A DNA stretch of 64,000 nt from Cellulomonas biazotea (lineage in GTDB: Bacteria > Actinomycetota > Actinomycetes > Actinomycetales > Cellulomonadaceae), in the NCBI RefSeq assembly GCF_004306155.1, contig NZ_BIMR01000018.1:1-64000 (forward strand), written 5' to 3'. Position numbers and translations under genes: made by a program. This document shows positions 17,790-27,171 of this stretch, piece after piece. The notes under the pieces were generated by a model. It did no database searches and was not told the origin of the DNA. It was given only the letters and a program-made list of their open reading frames with translations. Each line of letters starts with the position of its first letter. Position 1 is the first letter of the stretch.

Positions 17790-19237
17790 ACACACCCCTG
17801 CGCCGCCTCGCGACCGTCGTGCTCGCGATGTTCGTCGTGCTCATGGCCGGCACGACGTGGGTCCAGTACGTCCAGGCGGACCGCCTGAACAACGACCCCC
17901 GCAACGTCCGCACGCTGTACCGCGAGTTCGGCAACGCGCGCGGGCCGATCGTCGTCGCGGGCGAGGCCGTCGCGTCGTCCGCGCCGGTCGACGACGCGTT
18001 CGGGTACCAGCGCTCGTACACCGGCGGCGACCTGTGGTCGACCATGACGGGCTTCTACTCGGTCGTGAACGGCCGCTCCGAGCTCGAGCTCGCGGCCAAC
18101 GGCGAGCTCACGGGCCGCGGCGACCAGCTCTTCTTCACGCGGATCCGCGACATGCTCACGGGCCGCCGCCCGGAGGGGGCCGCGGTCGAGACGACGCTCC
18201 TGCCGGCCGCCCAGCAGGCGGCGCGCGACGGTCTCGGCGACCAGGAGGGCGCGGTCGTCGCGCTGGAGCCGTCGACGGGCAAGATCCTCGCGCTCGTCTC
18301 GACGCCCGGCTTCGACCCGAACCTGCTCGCGACGCACGACACGGTCGCCGCCGGTGCCGCGTACCAGCAGCTCGACCAGGCGCCGGGCAACCCGCTGCGC
18401 AGCAACGCGACGCGCGAGACGTACCCGCCGGGGTCGACGTTCAAGCTCGTCACGGCGGCCGCGGCGCTCGAGAGCGGCGCGTACACGCCCGCCACGACGC
18501 TGCCGGCCCCGGTGACCCTCGACCTGCCGCAGACCACGGCGACGATCGGCAACTTCGGCGGGGGCGGCTGCGGCAGCGACCCGATCACCCTGGCCGACGC
18601 GCTGCGCGTCTCCTGCAACACGACGTTCGCGCAGCTCGGCATGGACCTCGGGGACGACGCCCTGCGCACGCAGGCGGAGCGGTTCGGCTTCAACGACCCG
18701 GACCTGACGATCCCCATGCTCGTCGACGAGTCGGTGTTCCCGGCCGACCTCGACGCCCCGACGACCGCCCAGTCGGCGATCGGCCAGCGCGACGTGCGCG
18801 CGACCCCGCTGCAGATGGCCATGGTGTCGGCCGCGATCGCCAACGGCGGCCAGCTCATGAAGCCGTACGTCGTGCAGACCGTCCGCTCGGCCGACCTGCA
18901 CACCATCGACGAGACGGAGCCCGAGCTGATGTCGACCGCCGTGTCCCCCGGCACCGCGGCGGCGCTGCGCGACATGATGGTCGGCGTGGTGGCCAGCGGC
19001 TCGGGTACCGCGGCGCAGATCCCCGGCGTCCAGGTGGCCGGCAAGACGGGCACGGCGCAGACCGGCGACGACCAGGCACCGCACGCCTGGTTCACCGCGT
19101 TCGCGCCGGCCGAGGCCCCGCGCGTCGCCGTCGCCGTCATCGTCGAGCACGGCGGCAGCGCGGGCAACGAGGCGACCGGTGGCCGGGTGGCCGCGCCGAT
19201 CGCGAAGGCCGTCATCCAGGCGGTGCTGGGCTCATGA
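17786..19237 (+). CDS. pbpA: Class B penicillin-binding protein PbpA
   Basis: GTG start overlapping rodA by 4 bases; 483 residues. N-terminal membrane anchor (about 8-27), a short dimerisation region, then the transpeptidase domain with catalytic Ser217 in STFK (217-220), SCN (276-278) and KTGT (420-423). It cross-links peptidoglycan and partners with the SEDS protein encoded just upstream. Overlaps pknA by 4 bases. All catalytic motifs are intact. Confidence 0.95.
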   Translation: MNTPLRRLATVVLAMFVVLMAGTTWVQYVQADRLNNDPRNVRTLYREFGNARGPIVVAGEAVASSAPVDDAFGYQRSYTGGDLWSTMTGFYSVVNGRSELELAANGELTGRGDQLFFTRIRDMLTGRRPEGAAVETTLLPAAQQAARDGLGDQEGAVVALEPSTGKILALVSTPGFDPNLLATHDTVAAGAAYQQLDQAPGNPLRSNATRETYPPGSTFKLVTAAAALESGAYTPATTLPAPVTLDLPQTTATIGNFGGGGCGSDPITLADALRVSCNTTFAQLGMDLGDDALRTQAERFGFNDPDLTIPMLVDESVFPADLDAPTTAQSAIGQRDVRATPLQMAMVSAAIANGGQLMKPYVVQTVRSADLHTIDETEPELMSTAVSPGTAAALRDMMVGVVASGSGTAAQIPGVQVAGKTGTAQTGDDQAPHAWFTAFAPAEAPRVAVAVIVEHGGSAGNEATGGRVAAPIAKAVIQAVLGS

Positions 19238-20544
19238 GGACGGCAGCGGGCGTGGCCCTCGACGGGCGGTACCGCCTCATCAAGCCCATCGCGACGGGTG
19301 GCATGGGCGAGGTGTGGGAGGCGCACGACGACGCCCTCGCGCGGCCCGTCGCCGTCAAGGTGCTCAAGGAGGAGTTCGCGGGCGACCCGGGCTTCCTCGA
19401 GCGGTTCCGCACCGAGGCGCGCAACTCCGCGTCGCTGCACCACCAGAGCATCGCGCAGCTCTTCGACTACGGGGAGCAGGAGGGCTCCGGCTACCTCGTC
19501 ATGGAGCTCGTCGTCGGCGAGCCGCTGTCGGACCTGCTGGAGCGCGAGCCCGTCCTGCACCCGCGGCGGCTCCTGCCGATCCTCGCGCAGACGTCCCGCG
19601 CGCTGCACGCGGCCCACACGGCCGGCGTCGTGCACCGCGACGTCAAGCCCGGCAACATCCTGCTGGGTCGCGGCGGACGCGTGAAGATCACCGACTTCGG
19701 CGTCTCGCTGGCGCGCAACCAGATCACCATGACGGCCACCGGCATGGTCATGGGCACCGCGCAGTACCTGTCGCCCGAGCAGGCCGTCGGCAAGGCCGCG
19801 ACGCCGCTGTCGGACCTGTACTCGCTCGGGGTCGTCGCGTACGAGGCCCTCGTCGGGCACCGCCCGTTCACCGGGCCGACCGCGGTCGACATCGCGGTCG
19901 CGCACGTCAACAACGCGGTCCCGCCGCTGCCGTCGAGCGTCGACAAGCCGCTCGCCGCGCTCGTCATGCGCCTGCTGTCGAAGGACCCTGCGCAGCGGCC
20001 GCAGTCCGGTGAGGAGCTGGCCGAGCTCCTGGACCGGCTGGTCCCGCGCACGCCGCCCAGCGGCATCGCGGTGGTCCGGTCCAAGGTCTCCCGCCCGCCC
20101 GACACGTTCGCGACGGCCGCGGCGACGGTCCGTCCGCTGGACGCGTCCGACGACCCCGCGCCGCCGACGTACCCGCCGCGGCGCACGCGTCGGGACGAGC
20201 AGGGGCGCACCGGGCGTGCCGCCGGCACCCCGCGGCACGTCAACGTCAACGTCACGGCCCTGCGCACGACCGGGCCGCGGCTGGGCCGGTTCGCCCGGTT
20301 CCGCTGGCCGCTCCTCGGCCTGCTGCTCCTGCTCGTCGCGCTCCTGGGCGCGGCACTGGCCGACCGCATCACCGGTGCGGGCGGCACGACCACCTCACCC
20401 GGGGTGGTCCTGGCCCACAGCCCGTCCCCGAACGGGGACGGCAGTCAGTACCCTCATCGCGGCAGTCCCGATGGGATGATCTCGGGGGACGGGCGCGGCG
20501 ACACCCTCGCACGCCCGCTGACGACGGAAGTGAAGGACGCCTAG
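19234..20544 (+). CDS. pknA: Ser/Thr protein kinase PknA
   Basis: ATG overlapping the pbpA stop; 436 residues. The kinase domain (about 10-270) has the Gly loop IATGGMGEV, Lys42, HRDVKPGN with catalytic Asp136, and DFG at 154-156. It is followed by a Pro/Arg-rich juxtamembrane region and one membrane helix (about 355-377), with a short extracellular tail and no PASTA repeats, as is usual for PknA. It controls cell shape and division by phosphorylating FHA partners and divisome proteins. It overlaps pknB by one base. Confidence 0.94.
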   Translation: MRTAAGVALDGRYRLIKPIATGGMGEVWEAHDDALARPVAVKVLKEEFAGDPGFLERFRTEARNSASLHHQSIAQLFDYGEQEGSGYLVMELVVGEPLSDLLEREPVLHPRRLLPILAQTSRALHAAHTAGVVHRDVKPGNILLGRGGRVKITDFGVSLARNQITMTATGMVMGTAQYLSPEQAVGKAATPLSDLYSLGVVAYEALVGHRPFTGPTAVDIAVAHVNNAVPPLPSSVDKPLAALVMRLLSKDPAQRPQSGEELAELLDRLVPRTPPSGIAVVRSKVSRPPDTFATAAATVRPLDASDDPAPPTYPPRRTRRDEQGRTGRAAGTPRHVNVNVTALRTTGPRLGRFARFRWPLLGLLLLLVALLGAALADRITGAGGTTTSPGVVLAHSPSPNGDGSQYPHRGSPDGMISGDGRGDTLARPLTTEVKDA

Positions 20545-22544
20545 TGGTGGACGACGGATCCCGGATCCTCGCCGGACGGTACGAGGTCGGCGAGCTCATC
20601 GGGCGCGGTGGCATGGCCGAGGTGCACATCGGTCACGACACCCGGCTCGGCCGCACGGTCGCGATCAAGATCCTGCGCTCCGACCTCGCACGCGACCCCT
20701 CCTTCCAGAACCGGTTCCGGCGCGAGGCGCAGGCCGCCGCGGCCCTCAACCACCCGGCGATCGTCGCGGTCTACGACACCGGCGAGGACGTGTTCACCGA
20801 GCCGACGGGCGTCGTGGCGCACGTGCCGTTCATCGTCATGGAGTACGTCGAGGGCCACACCGTGCGGGGCATCCTGCGCGACGGGCACGCCGTGCCCATC
20901 GAGGAGGGCATCGAGATCACCGCGGGCGTGCTGTCGGCGCTCGAGTACTCGCACCACGCCGGCATCGTGCACCGCGACATCAAGCCGGCGAACGTCATGC
21001 TCACGCCCACGGGCGCGGTCAAGGTCATGGACTTCGGCATCGCGCGCGCGGTCGCCGACTCGGCCGCGACCATGACGCAGACGCAGGCCGTCATCGGGAC
21101 CGCGCAGTACCTGTCGCCCGAGCAGGCGCGCGGCGAGCAGGTCGACACGCGCTCGGACCTCTACTCGACGGGCTGCCTCCTGTTCGAGCTGCTCACGGGC
21201 CGCCCGCCGTTCACCGGCGACTCCCCCGTCGCCGTCGCCTACCAGCACGTCCGCGAGATCGCCCCGTCGCCGTCGCAGTTCGCGTCGGACGTCCCGGAGG
21301 CGCTCGACCGGATCACCGCGAAGGCGCTCGCCAAGGAGCGCGACGCCCGCTACTCGTCGGCCGCGGAGTTCCGCGCCGACCTGGAGGCCGTGCTGCGCGG
21401 CGGCACCGTGTCCGCACCGGCGGTCGCCGTCGCGGGTGCCGCGGTCGCCGCTGCGGACGCCACGCAGGTGATGGCCCCGCCGGCTGCCGTCACGACCACG
21501 CAGGCCATGCAGCCCGCCTCCCCGTGGGGCTCGACCGGCCTGCAGCCGGCAGCCACCTCCGGCGGCATCCCGGAGGACGAGGACGGCAAGCGTCCCTGGC
21601 TCATGTGGACCCTCATCGGCATCGCGGTGCTCGCCGTCGCCGGGATCGTCGCGCTGCTCATCGCCAACGCGAGCAAGGGCGAGGAGCCTCTGACGGTCAC
21701 AGTCCCGAACGTCGTGGGGATGACGCAGGAGGAAGCCGAGGCCGCCCTCAAGGCCGAGGACCTGCTGATGACCCGCACCGAGGCGGCGAGCGACACCGTG
21801 CCCGAGGGCGAGGCGATCTCGTCGTCGCCCGCCGCGGGCGAGGAGGTCGACAAGGAGTCGAACGTCGAGGTCACGTTCTCGACCGGCCCGGCGACGACCG
21901 CGGTCCCCGTGGTCAAGGGCATGACGGAGGAGCAGGCGGTCGCCGAGCTCGAGCGGGTCGGACTGGTCGTCGACCCGAACCGGGTCAGCGAGGACGACGC
22001 GTCGCAGCAGAAGGGCCGGGTCACGAAGACCGACCCCGCCGAGGGCGAGTCCGTGTCCTCGGGCAGCACCGTGACGCTGTACGTGGCGTCCGGCAACGTC
22101 GTCGTGCCCGAGCTGGTCGGCAAGTCCCGCGCCGAGGCCGAGCAGATCCTCAACGGGCTGACGCTGCGCGCCAACACGCGCGAGGTCGAGTCGAACGAGG
22201 CCGCTCCCGACTCGGTGCTGTCGCAGGACAAGCCGACCGGGTCGCTCGTGCCGCAGAACACGACGATCAACCTCGAGATCGCGATCGCGCCGCAGAACCC
22301 GACGGTGCCCGAGAACCTCGTCGGGATGACCTACGACCAGGCGGCCGCCGCGCTCCAGCAGGCCGGCCTGACGAACATCCGGCGCATCGACGAGCAGTCC
22401 GACCGGCCCGCCAACGAGGTGATCCGCGTCGAGCCGGACGGCGGGTCCGAGGTCGAGAAGACGCAGCAGATCGACGTGCACGTGTCCCGCGGCCCGAACA
22501 GCAACAACGGCCAGCCGACGGCACCCGCGACACCCAAGCCGTAG
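20544..22544 (+). CDS. pknB: Ser/Thr protein kinase PknB with four PASTA domains
   Basis: GTG at 20544 (an alternative GTG is at 20547) with GAAGGA upstream; 666 residues. The kinase domain (about 11-275) has Lys42, HRDIKPAN with Asp145, DFG 163-165 and activation-loop Thr178/Thr180 in TMTQT, matching the autophosphorylation sites of mycobacterial PknB. A membrane helix at about 351-373 is followed by four PASTA repeats (about 384-450, 451-518, 519-584, 585-652), which bind muropeptides or lipid II outside the cell. It senses wall synthesis and signals to FhaA, FhaB and the wall enzymes of this operon. A strong hairpin follows the stop. Confidence 0.96.
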   Translation: MVDDGSRILAGRYEVGELIGRGGMAEVHIGHDTRLGRTVAIKILRSDLARDPSFQNRFRREAQAAAALNHPAIVAVYDTGEDVFTEPTGVVAHVPFIVMEYVEGHTVRGILRDGHAVPIEEGIEITAGVLSALEYSHHAGIVHRDIKPANVMLTPTGAVKVMDFGIARAVADSAATMTQTQAVIGTAQYLSPEQARGEQVDTRSDLYSTGCLLFELLTGRPPFTGDSPVAVAYQHVREIAPSPSQFASDVPEALDRITAKALAKERDARYSSAAEFRADLEAVLRGGTVSAPAVAVAGAAVAAADATQVMAPPAAVTTTQAMQPASPWGSTGLQPAATSGGIPEDEDGKRPWLMWTLIGIAVLAVAGIVALLIANASKGEEPLTVTVPNVVGMTQEEAEAALKAEDLLMTRTEAASDTVPEGEAISSSPAAGEEVDKESNVEVTFSTGPATTAVPVVKGMTEEQAVAELERVGLVVDPNRVSEDDASQQKGRVTKTDPAEGESVSSGSTVTLYVASGNVVVPELVGKSRAEAEQILNGLTLRANTREVESNEAAPDSVLSQDKPTGSLVPQNTTINLEIAIAPQNPTVPENLVGMTYDQAAAALQQAGLTNIRRIDEQSDRPANEVIRVEPDGGSEVEKTQQIDVHVSRGPNSNNGQPTAPATPKP

Positions 22545-22566
22545 CCCGGCACCTGGGCGTCCGGTA

Positions 22567-22611
22567 CGCGAGAAGGCCCCGCACGTCTCCGGACGGCGGG
22601 GCCTTCTCGCG
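22567..22611. terminator. Terminator between pknB and the amidotransferase gene
   Basis: Perfect 16-bp inverted repeat (22567-22582 with 22596-22611) and a 13-base loop, between the convergent stops of pknB and the TrpG/PabA-like gene. It probably acts on both strands. Confidence 0.75.
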
Positions 22612-22638
22612 TGGTGCCAGACGGCCCCGGGCGGACCG

Positions 22639-23262
22639 TCAGAGGCGCACGAGCGGGTGCAGGCCCTCCGACCGCTGCACGGCCTCGTCGTCGCCGCACA
22701 CGGCCAGCCAGTTGGCCAGCAGCCGGTGGCCGCCCTCCGTGAGGACGGACTCCGGGTGGAACTGCACGCCGTGCAGCGGGAGCGTGCGGTGCTGCAGGCC
22801 CATGATGATGCCGTGCGCGGTCGCGGTGACCTCGAGGTCGTCGGACACCGTGCCGTCGACGACCGCGAGCGAGTGGTAGCGCGTCGCGGTGAACGGCGTC
22901 GGGAGGCCGTCGAGGACGCCCTCGCCGTGGTGCTCGACCTGGCTGGTCTTGCCGTGCATGAGCTCGGGCGCGTGCGTCACGGTCCCGCCGAACACCTCGC
23001 CGAGGGCCTGGTGGCCCAGGCAGACGCCCAGCATGGGCGTGCCGGTCTCGGCGCAGTCGCGGATGACCTGCATGCTCGCCCCGGCCTCGGCGGGGGTGCC
23101 CGGGCCGGGCGACACGAGGACCCCGTCGAACCCGGTGCGCTCCTCGAGCGGCGGCACGGCGTCGTTGCGCACGACGACCGTCTCCGCGCCGAGCTGGTTG
23201 AGGTACCCCACGATCGTGTAGACGAACGAGTCGTAGTTGTCGATCACCAGGATCCGCGTCAC
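22639..23262 (-). CDS. pabA: Glutamine amidotransferase, component II of aminodeoxychorismate/anthranilate synthase
   Basis: GTG start at 23262; 207 residues. Class I glutamine amidotransferase with nucleophile Cys81 in GVCLGHQ, and His169 and Glu171 in HPES. The N-terminus ILVIDNYDSFVYTIVGYL and 'VSPGPGTP' are typical of TrpG/PabA. It supplies ammonia from glutamine for making aminodeoxychorismate (folate) or anthranilate (tryptophan). No component I gene is adjacent, so PabA and TrpG cannot be told apart from context. In actinobacteria this orphan copy commonly sits beside pknB. Confidence 0.92.
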   Translation of the reverse strand: MTRILVIDNYDSFVYTIVGYLNQLGAETVVVRNDAVPPLEERTGFDGVLVSPGPGTPAEAGASMQVIRDCAETGTPMLGVCLGHQALGEVFGGTVTHAPELMHGKTSQVEHHGEGVLDGLPTPFTATRYHSLAVVDGTVSDDLEVTATAHGIIMGLQHRTLPLHGVQFHPESVLTEGGHRLLANWLAVCGDDEAVQRSEGLHPLVRL

Positions 23263-23263
23263 G

Positions 23264-23425
23264 TCACTCCCCCACCGTGGTCTCGTTGAACGGCATGAAC
23301 GGCGCCACCGCCGGGAACACCCACAGGAAGCAGACGGCCAGCACGGCGAACGCGGCGACGACCAGGAGCGCCGCCCGGACCAGGGCGGGACCCGGCAGGT
23401 GTCGCCACAGCCACCCGTACATCAT
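23264..23425 (-). CDS. Small single-span membrane protein (53 residues)
   Basis: Short frame on the minus strand: MMYGWLWRHLPGP, a hydrophobic helix of about 30 residues, and a polar end FNETTVGE. AGGAGG lies just upstream; the second ATG (23422) has the better 6-base spacing. The stop is one base before the amidotransferase GTG, so the two are coupled. It sits between the sortase and the amidotransferase genes. No known domain; perhaps a helper of the sortase, but that is only inferred from position. Confidence 0.75.
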   Translation of the reverse strand: MMYGWLWRHLPGPALVRAALLVVAAFAVLAVCFLWVFPAVAPFMPFNETTVGE

Positions 23426-23477
23426 CGGCCTCCTGTCACGCGGTTTCGACGGCGTGCCGTCGGGCGCAGGCCGCCCA

Positions 23478-24323
23478 TCATGCGCCTCCGAGCAGCTCGG
23501 CGGGCGTCCCGTCCGCGACGGGCGCCCAGTAGTCGAGCGTGCCGTGCACGATGAACCGCTCCCGGGCGGAGAACATCGGGTGGCACGTCGTCAGCGTGAT
23601 GAGCCGCTCGGTGGGTGTCGCGCCGGGGTCGCCGGGCACCGGGGCGATGACGTCGACCTGCGACGGCAGCACGACCTGCGTCGACGTCACGCGGTAGACG
23701 TACCAGGTGTCGGCCGTGCGGACCACGACCGGGTCGCCGACCTGCAGCTCCTCGACGCGGTTGAACGGCTTCGCGTACGTGGTGCGGTGCCCCGCGAGGG
23801 CGAAGTTGCCGACGCCGCCGGGCATGGCCGTCCCCGGGTAGTGCCCGACTCCGAGGACGTCGAGGACGGTCGCGCGGTCGACGCCCTGGCTGACGGGGCG
23901 CTCGGGCTCGCCGACCCACCGCGGGACCTGGATGGTCGCGAACGTCGTGGCGTGCGGCGGCTCGTCGAGCACGGGCGGCTCGTCGCGTCGCGGCTCGGCG
24001 ACGACCGGGCCGGACGACGTCGCGCTGGGCGTCGGGTCCGGGACCTCCTGGCGGTCGAGCTCGCGGACGATCTCCGCCTGCGCGCGGTTGCCCTCGACGT
24101 CGGTCCACCAGAGCTGCCACGCGAGGAACGCGAAGAGCAGCACGCCGAACGTGATGAGCAGCTCGCCGACGACGCCGATCGTCGTGTAGACGCGGTGGCG
24201 GGTGCGCGACGGGCCGCGCCGCGGCCGGGTGGACCGGGGCGGTCGTCCCGCCGGCCCGACGTCGTGCCCTGCCTGGCCGGTCCGGTCCGTCTGACCGGTA
24301 CCCGCGGTGCCCTGCTCAGTCAT
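23478..24323 (-). CDS. srtE: Class E sortase
   Basis: ATG at 24323; 281 residues. A Pro/Arg-rich cytoplasmic N-terminus is followed by a membrane helix (about 46-70). The sortase domain (about 125-275) has catalytic His179 (AGHRTT), Cys247 (TLTTCHP) and Arg256 (ARERFIVHG). Class E sortases join secreted proteins carrying an LAxTG-type signal to the cell wall. It overlaps the DUF881 gene by 8 bases and is followed by the small membrane protein gene. Confidence 0.93.
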   Translation of the reverse strand: MTEQGTAGTGQTDRTGQAGHDVGPAGRPPRSTRPRRGPSRTRHRVYTTIGVVGELLITFGVLLFAFLAWQLWWTDVEGNRAQAEIVRELDRQEVPDPTPSATSSGPVVAEPRRDEPPVLDEPPHATTFATIQVPRWVGEPERPVSQGVDRATVLDVLGVGHYPGTAMPGGVGNFALAGHRTTYAKPFNRVEELQVGDPVVVRTADTWYVYRVTSTQVVLPSQVDVIAPVPGDPGATPTERLITLTTCHPMFSARERFIVHGTLDYWAPVADGTPAELLGGA

Positions 24324-25182
24324 CGTCGCCCTGCGGGCCCTCGGGGCCGGTCGCGGGCGGCGCGGACTTGCGGGACTGCGAGGACTGCGACGCGGCGTCC
24401 TTCGCGGCCTCGTCGGCCTCCTCGAGCCCGGGGAGGATCTCGACGCCCTCGGGGACGGTCGCGGCGTCCAGGTCGGTCGCACCGGAGTACGCGGGCAGCT
24501 CGAGCCGGTCCGACGACTCGACGTGCCAGCCCAGGCCGACGTCCTTGGCGTCGCGCACGTACCCCGCGACGGCGGGCGACTCGCTCAGTCCCCTGCGCAG
24601 GTCGGCGGGGTCGCCGATCGCCCGCACGACGTACGGCGGCGAGTAGACGCGGCCGTGCAGCCGCAGGACGTTCCCGACGCACCGGAACGCGCTCGTCGAG
24701 ATCACCCGCTGGTCCATGAGCATCATCGCCTCGGCGCCGCCGGCCCACAGGGCGTTCATGACGGACTGCAGGTCCTGCTGGTGGACGACGAGGATGTCGG
24801 GGTCGAGCTGCTCGCGCAGCGGCGAGTCGACGGGCGCGTCGTCGAGCTCGACGGTCAGGCCGGGTCCGGCGACGGGCACGGCACCGCTCTCGACGACGTA
24901 CCCGGGACCGGGCGTCCCGACGGCGGCCGTGTCCGCGTTGCCGTCCTCGGTGAGCGCGTCGACCTCGGACCGCAGGTCGTCGACCTGCGCGGCGAGCCGT
25001 TCGACGCGCTCCGCCTGGGACCCCGCGAGGTCCGCGATGTCCTGCGGGTGCCGCTCGGTCTCCTGGGCGTCGGCGAACTTGGCGTTGGCGGCGAACAGGG
25101 CGCCCGACAGGGCGAGGACGAGGGCGACCGACAGCGTCCCGCGCGCGACGACACGCCGCGCACGGTGCGGGTGCTCGGTCAC
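24316..25182 (-). CDS. DUF881 family protein
   Basis: GTG at 25182 chosen because AGAGGA lies about 6 bases upstream; a GTG at 25221 would add 13 residues. 288 residues: membrane helix (about 12-32), a short coiled coil (about 48-75) and the DUF881 domain (about 85-240) with 'LDPDILVVHQQDLQSVMNALWAGGAEAMMLMDQRV'. The C-terminal tail is Ser/Pro-rich. DUF881 proteins occur beside crgA, sortase and division genes in actinobacteria; the biochemical role is unknown. First gene of a minus-strand operon, divergent from crgA. Confidence 0.9.
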   Translation of the reverse strand: MTEHPHRARRVVARGTLSVALVLALSGALFAANAKFADAQETERHPQDIADLAGSQAERVERLAAQVDDLRSEVDALTEDGNADTAAVGTPGPGYVVESGAVPVAGPGLTVELDDAPVDSPLREQLDPDILVVHQQDLQSVMNALWAGGAEAMMLMDQRVISTSAFRCVGNVLRLHGRVYSPPYVVRAIGDPADLRRGLSESPAVAGYVRDAKDVGLGWHVESSDRLELPAYSGATDLDAATVPEGVEILPGLEEADEAAKDAASQSSQSRKSAPPATGPEGPQGDDD

Positions 25183-25359
25183 TGTCGTCCTCTCTCGGGC
25201 TCCGCCGGGGCTGCCGCCCACTACGCTAGGTCACGTTGCGTGGACGCCGTGACGATGCGGGCCGTCCACGTCGCACCGTTGTCGTTCGGTGACCTCGCGT
25301 CACCGTCGTTCCGCGTGCCGCCCGTGCGTCACGCACCGCCGCTGGACAGGAGCCCGGAC

Positions 25360-25608
25360 GTGCCTGAGTCGAGGTCGCGCAAGAAGGCCACGTACATCCC
25401 GCCGCCCGAGAAGTCGGCCGGCCCCAAGCCGAACGCGCCGTGGTTCGTCCCGGTGATGCTCGGGCTGATGCTGGCCGGGCTGGTCTGGATCGTCGTGACG
25501 TACCTGACGGGGTCGCAGTACCCGATCCCGTCGATCGGCCAGTGGAACCTGGCGGTGGGCTTCACGCTCATCATCGCCGGCTTCGGGATGACGACGCGCT
25601 GGCGCTGA
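25360..25608 (+). CDS. crgA: Cell division protein CrgA
   Basis: GTG at 25360 chosen because AGGAG lies 7 bases upstream; 82 residues. It begins VPESRSRKKATYIPPPEKS, then has two membrane helices (about 30-50 and 60-78) and ends RW-R. The 'YxPP' N-terminus and PNAPWFVP motif define CrgA, which in Streptomyces and mycobacteria joins FtsZ, FtsI and other divisome parts and times septation. Divergent from the DUF881 gene. Confidence 0.93.
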   Translation: MPESRSRKKATYIPPPEKSAGPKPNAPWFVPVMLGLMLAGLVWIVVTYLTGSQYPIPSIGQWNLAVGFTLIIAGFGMTTRWR

Positions 25609-25757
25609 GCGTCGGCCCAGCGACTCGCCGGGTCGTCCCGGCTCGGTGTCCTGCCCGCTGAGCGGACGCTCGCGTCGTCGCGCCCGCTCGCGTCGGGACG
25701 CGTCCGGACACGTCGGGAGTCGGGTGCACGGCCTCGCGGCCGCCTGTGCGGGACCGG

Positions 25758-26887
25758 TCAGGCCTGGCCGAGCTCGACCGCAGCCAGCAGCTCGTCGAGC
25801 TCCTGCCGGTGGGCCGCCACGAACTGGGCCTCGAGGTCGACGAGGGCACTGACGAGCGTCTGCTCGTAGTCGGTCGCGACGCGGCAGTCGAAGTCGACGA
25901 CCGCGATCGCGCGCTCCTCCGCCGACCCGACCAGGTAGCGCTCCTCGACCGGGATGTCGTCGGCGGTCTCGAGCTCGCCGGGGTACCCCGCCACCCCGCC
26001 GGGCGGGGTCCGGACGGCGAGGAAGTAGGTGTCGACCGGGCTGAACGTGTCGACGTCGACGCCCTCGGGCGGACTCAGGTCGTAACCGGCGTCGAGCACG
26101 CAGCCGTACCACCGGGCGTTCAGGTCGGCCACGCGCGTGTCGGCCTGCAGCCCGCGCATGCGCAGGCTGCCCATCCCGGCGAACAGCTGGCCGTACTGCT
26201 CGGCGAGGGCGCCGCGTCCTTCGTCGTCGGAGGCGGGGACGGCGGCGTCGGACCGCCCGTAGCAGCCGCCCGTCGGGTCGGGCTGAGGGCCGTCGGGACC
26301 GTCGCTGCCGGTCAGCGTCGCGTAGTACTCGGCCTGTCCCGCCGCGCCGAGGGTCTCCGCGTAGGCGTCGTTCGGGTCGAGCTCCTGTGAGTCCAGCCGA
26401 GCCGCCTCCGCGGCGTCGACGTCGACCTCGGCGCGGTCGTCGGGGAGCTGCGGCAGGCCCACGACGTCCTCGGTCCGGGGTAGCTCGTCGGCTCGGCCTC
26501 GTCGGTCGCCGCGGGCACGTACTCGAAGCCGGCGTCCTTCATGCAGGTGGCGACGAGCTGCTGCACCTTCTGCTGACGGGCCGCCGACGCCTGCGCCGCC
26601 TCCTCCGAGACGCCCGCGACGGCGTCGACGGCGGCGAGGTACGGGCTGAACGGGGTCCCGCCCTCGATCGGCGTCGTGAGGCTCGAGCGCGGTGCGTCGC
26701 TCGGGACGTCGGAGCCCGGCACGGTGCTCGGGGGTGAGGTGGCGTCGTCCGCTCCGGCGGTGCCGGTGCTGGTGCCGGTGCAGCCGGCCACGAGTGCGGC
26801 GACGAGGGCGCCACCGGCGACGGCGGCTCTCCAGCCGCGGGGTCGACCGTCGTCCGGGCGCGCGTCGTGACGTCGCTTTCGGGGCAT
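25758..26887 (-). pseudogene. Lipoprotein gene with a single-base frameshift
   Basis: One frame gives a start at 26887, a lipobox ALVAGC and 'VATCMKDAGFEYVPAATDEAEPTSYP'. After that, sensible coding continues only in the next frame ('RTEDVVGLPQLPDDRAEVDVDAAEAARLDSQELDPNDAY') to a TGA at 25758. The switch falls at a run of four G at 26477-26480 (four C in the sense strand); five C would restore one frame of about 377 residues. It may be a recent pseudogene or a base lost in sequencing. The intact product would be a spaced-Cys lipoprotein like those at 7.9-9.5 kb. Start choice is uncertain because the upstream Shine-Dalgarno is weak. Confidence 0.75.
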
Positions 26888-27074
26888 ACGCCCGATTTCT
26901 ACCACGGCACGGGTGCCTGGCGTAGGCGATTCGCCATCCGTCTGTCATACCTGCATTGACTCGGTCGGCCCCGGTGACGGCCAGTACACGTGCCGCGGTC
27001 GACCGTCAGGTCGAGATGACGGACGAGGCTCCCGGAGGGCCTTGTCCTGGCCGCCCTGGGCGGAGGCTACCGCA

Positions 27075-27146
27075 GTCCCCAGCTGTGCTCACACCTGTGG
27101 AACTACAGCCGTGTAGTTATCCACAGAGTTGTGCACCGCTGGGGAC
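27075..27146. repeat. 72-bp imperfect palindrome containing a DnaA box
   Basis: The outer arms GTCCCCAGC / GCTGGGGAC and inner arms CTGTGGAACTAC / GTAGTTATCCACAG pair around a 6-base centre with a few mismatches and a 2-base bulge. TTATCCACA at 27117-27125 is a perfect DnaA box. The element lies in the 368-bp gap (26888-27255) downstream of the rhomboid gene and upstream of the broken lipoprotein gene. It could be a terminator, a structured RNA or a protein-binding site. Confidence 0.5.
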
Positions 27147-27171
27147 AGAAGAGATGTTGTCGCTGGTCAAC

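Noticed and set aside
27117-27125. Second replication origin at a perfect DnaA box
   Set aside because: A single box with no cluster or initiator gene; the real oriC lies at 53.3-54.1 kb.
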